In this document: piece after piece, positions 1 through 5,463 of the stretch
How positions within the stretch are numbered: position 1 is the first letter of the stretch
Layout: every line of letters starts with the position of its first letter
Assembly (NCBI GenBank): GCA_030612305.1
Contig: JAUWOG010000056.1
Coordinates: 1-9,438, forward strand
From: Armatimonadota bacterium
GTDB lineage: Bacteria > Armatimonadota > Zipacnadia > Zipacnadales > UBA11051
Direction of reading: 5' to 3'
Length of the DNA: 9,438 bases
Made by a program: the position numbers and the translations under genes
The notes under the pieces: model-generated
Database searches by the model: none
Told to the model about the DNA's origin: nothing
The model's input: the letters and a program-made list of their open reading frames with translations, nothing else

Positions 1-843
1 GAAGTAGAAGACGGTAAGCATTCCGATATCCGCTGCCGCAGTGAGCATATCGCGCAGATACGGCCACACCAGAGTCGCGAAGTCAGTCTCGGATATACTG
101 TCCGCGCCCGTGAGACACTCCGCGCTGCACCGACCGCGCAGCCCGGACGCGTGCATTGCGCGTAGGGCGGCAATGCGATTTTCCATGATACGTTCAAAGA
201 GCCTGCCCAGCACCTGCGGCTCTTCGTGACCCATCCGCATGAGGCCCGCGAATCCGAAGACCTGATAACCGCCCCAGACGGGAGTCCCCATCGCGCCATT
301 GAGAAGGAAGCGCTCGCCCCCGCGGCCCTGCGAGCGTGCCACCATCTCCCGTGCGGTATCTGTCATCCAGCTTTCCGAGGAGACCAGCGGCACGAGGGCA
401 TCAATATCACTGTCACCGCTGATGGTGATTTCCCTGTCCCAGACGTCAACAGAAGAAGTCGCCGAAGCGTCATACGGTGCCTCGTAGTCGGTACTGCCGG
501 ACCCATCCGCACTGTGCCAGACGCAGGAGCCTTCAGCGATCTCCACACGCGACCCATCGTGCGTCCCCACTGATACCCACCAGCGACAGGGCATCCAGTC
601 CGGCGGGTCGTCAAACACCCGCCACGTGCGGTCCCAGGCCTCGAGATGCGCCTCCATTTCATCATCGAGGCATAGGGTTATCTGAGCCTTGCCGGCAGCC
701 ATTTCCCGATAGACCTGGGCGAGTTTGCGGCGGCGGATCGGCTCGCAGAAGAGGCTCATATACAGCGGTGCGGCAGGCACGGCCTCCGCCTGTTCACCCC
801 GCAGCGTACGTTCGAGGACGTTCACAGCCGCGCTGTCAGTCAT
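1..843 (-). CDS. URO-D-fold methyltransferase-like protein, 3' part missing (partial)
   Basis: The minus-strand frame is open from an ATG at 843 to the window edge (281 codons, no stop), so the C-terminal part lies outside. The translation reads as a uroporphyrinogen decarboxylase (PF01208) family protein. Residues 23-40 (PAAPLYMSLFCEPIRRRK) resemble the family's N-terminal region. Residues 180-230 hold a Gly/aromatic-rich stretch (GTPVWGGYQVFGFAG, then a helix RLFERIMENRIAALRAMHASG), and residues 241-270 carry the typical acidic, helix-rich segment around ADSISETDF and WPYLRDM. In this family true heme-pathway HemE is only one branch; many members are corrinoid methyltransferases (MtaA/MtbA/CmuA-like) or demethylases. 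The divergent N-terminus and the neighbour metV favour a methyltransferase-like role over heme synthesis, by inference. The gene starts 58 bp after the upstream stop, probably in the same transcript. An in-frame GTG at 867 is an alternative start. The C-terminal residues that would separate the subfamilies are not visible. Confidence 0.8.
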   Translation of the reverse strand, partial: MTDSAAVNVLERTLRGEQAEAVPAAPLYMSLFCEPIRRRKLAQVYREMAAGKAQITLCLDDEMEAHLEAWDRTWRVFDDPPDWMPCRWWVSVGTHDGSRVEIAEGSCVWHSADGSGSTDYEAPYDASATSSVDVWDREITISGDSDIDALVPLVSSESWMTDTAREMVARSQGRGGERFLLNGAMGTPVWGGYQVFGFAGLMRMGHEEPQVLGRLFERIMENRIAALRAMHASGLRGRCSAECLTGADSISETDFATLVWPYLRDMLTAAADIGMLTVFYF

Positions 844-901
844 GGCCCGTTTCCCTGCGGAATGCACACCCGAACGGCCGGCAATCGCCTCATCTTGTCC
901 A

Positions 902-1687
902 TCACGTCGTCTCCCCGAGAATCGCCGCCACCGTGGCCGCGTTCTCTTCGACCATGTTATCATTGTCGCCGCGATACATGCCTACGTTCACGCAATCGCC
1001 TGCTTTGATATTGGCGAACGCGAACTCCAATGCCTCCCTGGCATCCACGCGTCCCGCCCCCATTATCTTGTAGCCGATGCAGGGCTTGTGTATCTCGCGC
1101 ATCACCTCACACGCCGGCGGCGGGTCCTGCGCGTCGAACTTCTCCCCCTTGCCGTCGTGCAGACTCCCGCAGTTGAAGAAAGAGACCACATGGAAATCTG
1201 CGGGCAGGCCGGCTTCGTACATCCAACGGTGCGCCTCTGGCGAATGTGAGCCGACACCTGCCGGGATGCCGTGGTCGTGAATATGGCCGATAGGCTCCTT
1301 GAGGGCGTCAAGGTCGCGTTCTGCATACGCCTTGTCCCCTGTTCCCCCGTGAATGTAGGCAGCCCTGGCACCGAGGCGCACGCCACGCGCCACAGCGTCA
1401 CGGAATTCATCAGGCTTCACACCGACCTGAAGGATCCACTGAATCTGCCCGCCCTCGCTGTAGTACTCCCGCATGATCCCCTCGATGTGGTCATCGGACC
1501 GCAGCACCGCCGTCGTGATTCCGGCTGCCTCCGCGCGCTGGAGAGTCTCCTTGATGCGCGCTGCGGTGTAGTAGTTGACCATCTCCTCATCGCGCTCGGG
1601 GCCCTGGTGGCTGAAACCGCTGAACGGATTGCCGCCCACCATGAGCCTCGATACTTCGAGGCCGCAGAACTCCACGGTCGGGATCAT
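902..1687 (-). CDS. Conserved protein, probable TIM-barrel, function unassigned
   Basis: The 261-residue protein is read from an ATG at 1687. That start has a strong ribosome binding site, AGAGGGGG, 5 nt upstream; a longer frame from 1735 adds a basic, low-complexity N-terminus and is less likely. The alternating hydrophobic strands and helices fit a (beta/alpha)8 barrel. Notable segments are GGNPFSGFSHQ (18-28), AAGITTAVLRSDDHIEG (54-70), AYIHGGTGD (110-118), GIPAGVGSHSPEAHRW (140-155), VVSFFNCG (167-174) and PCIGYKIMGAGR (202-213). The pattern recalls aldo-keto reductase or sugar-phosphate-isomerase-like barrels, but I see no complete aldo-keto reductase catalytic tetrad and cannot name a reaction. 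No signal peptide or membrane segment is visible, so it is likely cytoplasmic. It sits between metV and the URO-D-like gene on the same strand, which suggests a role in the same C1-related pathway. Confidence is high that it is a gene and low on its function. Confidence 0.85.
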   Translation of the reverse strand: MIPTVEFCGLEVSRLMVGGNPFSGFSHQGPERDEEMVNYYTAARIKETLQRAEAAGITTAVLRSDDHIEGIMREYYSEGGQIQWILQVGVKPDEFRDAVARGVRLGARAAYIHGGTGDKAYAERDLDALKEPIGHIHDHGIPAGVGSHSPEAHRWMYEAGLPADFHVVSFFNCGSLHDGKGEKFDAQDPPPACEVMREIHKPCIGYKIMGAGRVDAREALEFAFANIKAGDCVNVGMYRGDNDNMVEENAATVAAILGETT

Positions 1688-1760
1688 CGTTTCCCCCTCT
1701 CTTCGTCGCACGGATGTGCGGCGGGAACGGCTCACGCTTCGGCACGGCAGCGACAGACTA

Positions 1761-1789
1761 AAGCCGGCGTTCCTGAGGCCCGCCGGCTT
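1761..1789 (-). terminator. Hairpin downstream of metV, possible weak terminator
   Basis: A perfect 9-bp inverted repeat, AAGCCGGCG (1761-1769) and CGCCGGCTT (1781-1789), encloses an 11-nt loop and lies 39 nt past the metV stop. In the minus-strand transcript the stem is followed by TTAGTCT, only a short broken U tract, so termination may be partial. It could equally be an intercistronic stabilising stem within a metV/barrel/URO-D operon. I saw no convincing promoter between it and the gene starting at 1687, which favours read-through. Confidence 0.5.
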
Positions 1790-1828
1790 GCCATATATGT
1801 AGGACCGGGCTATGTGGTGGACGGCTGG

Positions 1829-2491
1829 TTAGCCGCGCCTCGGCTCGAAGACGTACTCGCGTGGCGTGGTGGATTTCTCATAATCCTTCGGCTCAGCGAT
1901 TCGTGCCTCTATCTCCGCCTTGTCGCCAACTTTCTCCAGCCGCTCGTAGATCAACGCCCAGACGCAGTCCTTGTCCGGGTCAACTTCGCATTTGCCCTTG
2001 TCGGAGCCCCCACAGGGGCCGTTGAGCTGGCCCTTTGGACATCGGGTGACCGGGCAGATTCCGCCGTACTGGTCAGCGATGCACTCGCCACACAGCGAGC
2101 ACCACTCGTAGAACTCGCCCCCACGGAACTTGTCAGCCGCGAAAGTCGTGTCCAGTGCGGCATACACGAGCTTGTCCTCCACGATTTCCGCCACAGCCTG
2201 GAGGCCGGCCCCGCAGGCCATGACGAGAAGCGCGTCGGCCGCCTCGATTGCCTCCTTCTCACCCCTCAGCAACCGCTTGATGTCGAGGACCTGGCATGTG
2301 ACATCCGGCACGATGGTTCCAGTCACCGTCTTGCCGGCCTCCTCGAGCTTCCCCTTCATCTCTTCCACTTCATATTCCCCGCCGGTCTGAAGTACCGTAG
2401 CGCAGTCCCCGCACCCAACGATGTAGATACTCTCTGCTGCCGCCAGCGTCTCCAGCAGTTCATCGAAATCTTTGGCTTGTGTCGCAATCAC
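1829..2491 (-). CDS. metV: MetV-like methylenetetrahydrofolate reductase C-terminal-domain protein
   Basis: The 220-residue protein matches the MTHFR C-terminal / MetV family (PF12225-type). In acetogens MetV partners MetF, the methylene-tetrahydrofolate reductase catalytic subunit, in the methyl branch of the Wood-Ljungdahl pathway; related proteins occur near methyltransferase genes. The N-terminal half (about 10-125) looks like a small alpha/beta domain with CGDC at 27-30, C66 and C93. The C-terminal half is cysteine-rich: CSLCGEC (131-137), C146, C151, C160, C168 and C176, within the diagnostic stretch GGICPVTRCPKGQLNGPCGG (143-162). These cysteines are expected to bind metal or Fe-S. The start is GTG at 2491, chosen because GAGGAG lies 8 nt upstream; an ATG at 2499 is out of frame and hits a stop after three codons. 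No MetF gene is in the window, so the partner is elsewhere or this copy serves a methyltransferase system. It is the first gene of the leftward block, behind a strong promoter. Confidence 0.9.
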   Translation of the reverse strand: MIATQAKDFDELLETLAAAESIYIVGCGDCATVLQTGGEYEVEEMKGKLEEAGKTVTGTIVPDVTCQVLDIKRLLRGEKEAIEAADALLVMACGAGLQAVAEIVEDKLVYAALDTTFAADKFRGGEFYEWCSLCGECIADQYGGICPVTRCPKGQLNGPCGGSDKGKCEVDPDKDCVWALIYERLEKVGDKAEIEARIAEPKDYEKSTTPREYVFEPRRG

Positions 2492-2591
2492 CGCGTCATC
2501 TCCTCATATTGCCGCATGTTGTATTCACCCGCGCCTGGTGACATCGGCCAGTCCGGTCGGCCCGGCCACACGGCGCTTATCAACAATGGCG

Positions 2592-2620
2592 ATTATAGCG
2601 GCAGACGGAAGCTATTGCAA
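2592..2620 (-). promoter_or_regulatory. Sigma70-type promoter for metV
   Basis: On the minus strand a -35 box TTGCAA (2615-2620) is followed by exactly 17 bp and a consensus -10 box TATAAT (2592-2597). Transcription would start near 2585, giving a 5' leader of about 93 nt before the metV GTG at 2491. The leader contains GC-rich short repeats (GGCCGGGCC, GACCGG, CTGGCC) that could form a hairpin. The spacer and both boxes are close to ideal for a housekeeping sigma factor, so constitutive strong expression is likely unless the leader regulates it. Confidence 0.75.
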
Positions 2621-2634
2621 CCTCGGTCTCTCAG

Positions 2635-2643
2635 GGAGGTGAT
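2635..2643 (+). promoter_or_regulatory. Strong Shine-Dalgarno-like sequence without a well-placed start
   Basis: GGAGGTGAT is a nine-base match to the 16S anti-Shine-Dalgarno complement, in the divergent gap upstream of the secreted-protein gene. No ATG lies at normal spacing. TTG at 2643 abuts it, and an in-frame GTG at 2655 lies 15 nt past GGAGG. Using either would put about 17-21 hydrophilic, acidic residues ahead of the hydrophobic signal-peptide core, which is unusual. It may be chance, or it may mark a longer N-terminus. Confidence 0.3.
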
Positions 2644-2705
2644 TGCGCTCGGACGTGGAAAACTACGATGCGCAGGATGATGGACATGCCGAGAGGTTGA
2701 GTTGC

Positions 2706-3782
2706 ATGGATAGAGGAATTGCGGTCGTTGTGGTCCTGAGCTTTCTCATGCCAATGACACGAGCGATGGCACTTGAGGTCACTTCGGTGGCCGCAATTGA
2801 CTCCCCGCGACTCGTTGTGATGCCCTCGGGGAGGATGTACCTGCTCCGCGAGGCCGAGGTGGAACTGCCTGCCGGTGAGAGTGAGTTCTCATTCGACTAC
2901 GCCGCCAACGGCCTCGATGAGCCGGGCGTTGTGCTACGCGTGGCAAGCCCTTCGGACGACGTCAGCATCACCGGCCGCTATCGCCGCCCCGACATCCCCG
3001 GCAAGGTCTTCTGGCAGCTTTCCTCGACAAAGCCGCAAGCAGCGACGTTGCGCCTACGCTGCACACCCAAGGGCTTGTCCATGACCGTCGCCTACGAAGC
3101 CATCCTGGGTGAGCGAATGGACCTCCGCGCCTACGTCACCGTAGTGAATGGCGGGAAGATGGACATGGAAGCTACCACGGTGCGCCTCCCTTCGGGGGAT
3201 CGCTTCACTGCGAACGTCTCTGCAGGCACCACTGTGACGCAGGACTTGCTCACCATCACCGAGATTCCGTACACGGAGCAGTACGTCTATGATGCGGCGG
3301 CACACGGCAAGGAGGTCGCGCGCATCATCGAGTTCACCTCACCGCTGCCGCGCCCCGGATTGCCAGCGGGCCCAATCAGCTTCTATGCCGGCGAGCCCGG
3401 CACGAGCACTGTCCTGGGCGGCGCTTCCATTCCCTTCGTCCCGGGCGGCACGCCGGTCAAGCTGGCCGTCCGCAAGCTGCCTGACATCATCGTCACCGGC
3501 GGGATGACGGAGACTGTGCAACAATCAATCAAGACCGACGTCTATAAGAAACTGGCCTTCTTCGATCAGCAGGAGAACTATGAATACCAGCTCCGCAACG
3601 GCAGTGGGCGCGACATCAATCTGGTCTTCCGAGCCCATTGTGACGGTGATTGGAAGATCCTGGAGAGCTCGCAGGAGTACGCGCGCACCGATGCTACGAC
3701 CGTCGAGTGGCACCTCTCCATCGCCGCCGGTGAAGAACTCACACTGGGCTACAAGCTGCTGAAGAGCAGATTGACGCCCTGA
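2706..3782 (+). CDS. Secreted protein with DUF4139-like C-terminal region
   Basis: Reading from the ATG at 2706 gives 358 residues, with AGAGG 9 nt upstream. The N-terminus is a signal peptide: a short charged start (MDR), a hydrophobic core (IAVVVVLSFLMPM) and a plausible cleavage after AMA (residues 20-22), so the mature protein is probably periplasmic or extracellular. The rest is beta-rich. Residues about 124-164 (MTVAYEAILGERMDLRAYV, then VVNGGKMDMEATTVRLPSG) and 290-352 (NYEYQLRNGSGRDINLVF, then a DWKILE segment and AGEELTLGYKLL) resemble the DUF4139 beta-sandwich. That family keeps an N-x-(S/T)G-x-D-W type element and is also found in MuiA-like proteins. No catalytic motif is visible. 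An upstream TTG/GTG start (2643 or 2655) would lengthen the N-terminus but spoil the signal peptide. It is transcribed in the same direction as the hydrolase cluster about 100 bp downstream, so co-transcription is possible but not shown. It may be a binding or structural protein. Confidence 0.8.
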   Translation: MDRGIAVVVVLSFLMPMTRAMALEVTSVAAIDSPRLVVMPSGRMYLLREAEVELPAGESEFSFDYAANGLDEPGVVLRVASPSDDVSITGRYRRPDIPGKVFWQLSSTKPQAATLRLRCTPKGLSMTVAYEAILGERMDLRAYVTVVNGGKMDMEATTVRLPSGDRFTANVSAGTTVTQDLLTITEIPYTEQYVYDAAAHGKEVARIIEFTSPLPRPGLPAGPISFYAGEPGTSTVLGGASIPFVPGGTPVKLAVRKLPDIIVTGGMTETVQQSIKTDVYKKLAFFDQQENYEYQLRNGSGRDINLVFRAHCDGDWKILESSQEYARTDATTVEWHLSIAAGEELTLGYKLLKSRLTP

Positions 3783-3879
3783 GAGCAGGGCAAAGACAGC
3801 CCCGCGAAGCTGAGAGAACCGCACCACACATTCGGGAAAACCTCTGACGACGCAATTGTCGCGCTCGGTCGGTGATGAG

Positions 3880-4683
3880 ATGCTCATTGACGCCAACACA
3901 TGTTTCGGTATGTCACCCACCAGGCGAGTGCGCTACGCACAGGCGGTTGCCAGAGGGCGTATGGTGCGTTCCATCGCGCAACTGCCGGAGACTACCCAGG
4001 ATGTGGACTGGTCGCTGGAGAATCTGCTGCGCATCATGGACAAGTACGGCGTGGATCGCGCCTGCACTTACAGCCTGCGCGGCAAGCTGTACGAATTCAT
4101 CAGTGGCAATGACGAGACGTGGGCCGCCGCAGAGGAACATCCCCGGCTCGTTCCTGTCGCAACCATTGATCCCCAACGCCATTTCGGCTGTCTGGAGGAG
4201 GCCGAGCGGTGCGCGGATCGCGGATTCCGCATCTTCCGCTTCTTCCCCGACGAGCAGGCCTGGGACATCGGCTGCCTGCCGTTTCTGCGTCTCTGCGAGG
4301 TGCTCGCCGGGTGGCCGGTCGCGGTAATGCTGCCCGCCGGTCCCTGGGGCCAACAGACCCGCATTGGAGAACTGCTGTGCTCCTTCGGGTTCCCGGTAGT
4401 GGCGATGGACGCGACCTTTACCACGGTCGCGGAGAGCATCGCTGTCGCCGCCCGCTACGACAATTTCTTCTGCGAGACCAGCATGATACACACGGTCGAG
4501 ACTGTCGAAGGCTTCGTGACTGAGGCGGGGCCGGACAGCCTCATCTTCGGGTCCAACTCCCCCGAGTCATACTTCCCAAGCGCGTCCGGCCTGGTCAATG
4601 TTGCCCGTGTCACCGAGGCTGCGAGAAGTCGCATCATGGGCGGCAACGCGGCTGACTACCTCCTGGGTGGAGCCTCCCCGTGA
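3880..4683 (+). CDS. Amidohydrolase_2-like protein with degenerate metal site
   Basis: The 267-residue protein is read from the ATG at 3880, preceded by the weak site GGTGATGAG; an in-frame TTG at 3856 adds eight residues and is less likely. The barrel layout follows amidohydrolase_2 (PF04909): strand 1 MLIDANTCFG, then VDRACTYS (58-65), a long mid-region, VVAMDAT (173-179), FFCETSMIH (196-204), LIFGSNSPES (221-230) and GGNAADYLLG (254-263). The metal-binding positions are altered. The usual D-x-H-x-H of strand 1 reads D4-A-N6-T-C8, the usual K-x-H-P reads FRIFRFFP (116-123), and the late Asp of FGSD is N226. It is therefore either a non-catalytic subunit or a subfamily with different chemistry. 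Its stop overlaps the next gene's GTG start by 4 bp (GTGA), which implies translational coupling and probably stoichiometric synthesis with the intact amidohydrolase. No signal peptide is seen. Confidence 0.85.
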   Translation: MLIDANTCFGMSPTRRVRYAQAVARGRMVRSIAQLPETTQDVDWSLENLLRIMDKYGVDRACTYSLRGKLYEFISGNDETWAAAEEHPRLVPVATIDPQRHFGCLEEAERCADRGFRIFRFFPDEQAWDIGCLPFLRLCEVLAGWPVAVMLPAGPWGQQTRIGELLCSFGFPVVAMDATFTTVAESIAVAARYDNFFCETSMIHTVETVEGFVTEAGPDSLIFGSNSPESYFPSASGLVNVARVTEAARSRIMGGNAADYLLGGASP

Positions 4684-5459
4684 AGAAGATAGACGTCCAT
4701 GCACACTACGGAGTCTGGACGTCCCCCATACCATCGGCGAATCCGGTGGACCGCCTGCTGCGGCTCTGCGAGCGGGAGCAGATTGAGTACATGGTCTGCT
4801 CGTCGGCTCTGGCGCTGCTCTATGATATGCAGGCAGGGAACGCGGAAATGGCCGAGGCATTTCAGCCACACGAACAGCTCCTCGGCTATGTCTATGTCAA
4901 CGCCAACTTCCTCGATGAGTCCGTCGCCGAGATGGAGGCCTATCTGCCGCTGGACGACTTCGTCGGTATCAAGATTCATCCGCGCTTGAGCGGGGTTGCC
5001 TGCGACGATCCCCGGATGGCCGACCTCTTCGCCGAGGTAGCGGCGCGGTCATCGCTTCTGCTCATGCACACCGTGGACCGCTACGCCGCACACCAGATGG
5101 CTGAGTTTTCTCGGCAATACCCGGGGCTGAACATAATCCTGGGTCATTCAGGGCACACGGACGCCAATGAGGCGGCACGGCTTGCTGCAGAGACGCCGAA
5201 TATCTATCTTGACTTCTGCTGCGAGTGGCCGGGGTCCGGGAAGGTCGAGCGCGCACTGCAGATATGCGGCGCGGAGAAGATCGTCTTCGGCTCCGATGCC
5301 GACCTCCTGGAGCCGGCATTCACACGCGGCATGTTCGAGGGCGCCGACCTCACGCCGCAGCAGGCGCAACTGATCTACCGGGACAACGCCGCCGGCTTGC
5401 TCGGGATACCAACTGATACAGCAAATTCACCGCAGCCGCAGGGCACGCAGCAAGGGTGA
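4680..5459 (+). CDS. Amidohydrolase_2 family metal-dependent hydrolase or decarboxylase
   Basis: The 259-residue protein starts at GTG 4680, overlapping the preceding stop by 4 bp. Its length is typical for a compact PF04909 enzyme. The motifs are present in order: DVHAHYG with H7 and H9 on strand 1; VGIKIHPRLSG with K98 and H100; LLLMHT with H130; IILGHSG with H156; IVFGSDAD with D206; and RDNAAGLLG (234-242) at the C-terminal end. These match the metal-binding and proton-transfer positions of amidohydrolase-superfamily TIM barrels, whose members hydrolyse lactones, amides or esters, or decarboxylate aromatic and beta-keto acids. The substrate cannot be read from the sequence. The last about 15 residues (after GIPTDT) are polar and low complexity. 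No signal peptide is seen, so it is cytoplasmic. It sits between its degenerate paralogue and the DUF3604 gene, which starts 4 nt after its stop, in what looks like one operon. Confidence 0.92.
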   Translation: MKKIDVHAHYGVWTSPIPSANPVDRLLRLCEREQIEYMVCSSALALLYDMQAGNAEMAEAFQPHEQLLGYVYVNANFLDESVAEMEAYLPLDDFVGIKIHPRLSGVACDDPRMADLFAEVAARSSLLLMHTVDRYAAHQMAEFSRQYPGLNIILGHSGHTDANEAARLAAETPNIYLDFCCEWPGSGKVERALQICGAEKIVFGSDADLLEPAFTRGMFEGADLTPQQAQLIYRDNAAGLLGIPTDTANSPQPQGTQQG

Positions 5460-5463
5460 TCCG

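Noticed and set aside
841..902. A 19-codon minus-strand ORF (ATG 902 to TGA 842) bridging the barrel and URO-D-like genes
   Set aside because: It overlaps both the upstream stop and the downstream start and could in theory couple translation, but it is short, has no ribosome binding site of its own, and such overlaps arise easily by chance.
477..1073. Plus-strand open frame of 198 codons
   Set aside because: It is Arg/Pro/Ser-rich and antisense to the URO-D-like gene, typical of a GC-rich shadow frame.
1271..2680. Plus-strand open frame of 469 codons
   Set aside because: It is antisense to metV and the barrel gene. It runs across their intergenic hairpin and metV promoter, and its translation is composition-driven without motifs.
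3913..4491. Minus-strand open frame of 192 codons
   Set aside because: It is antisense to the degenerate amidohydrolase gene and has no recognisable domain.
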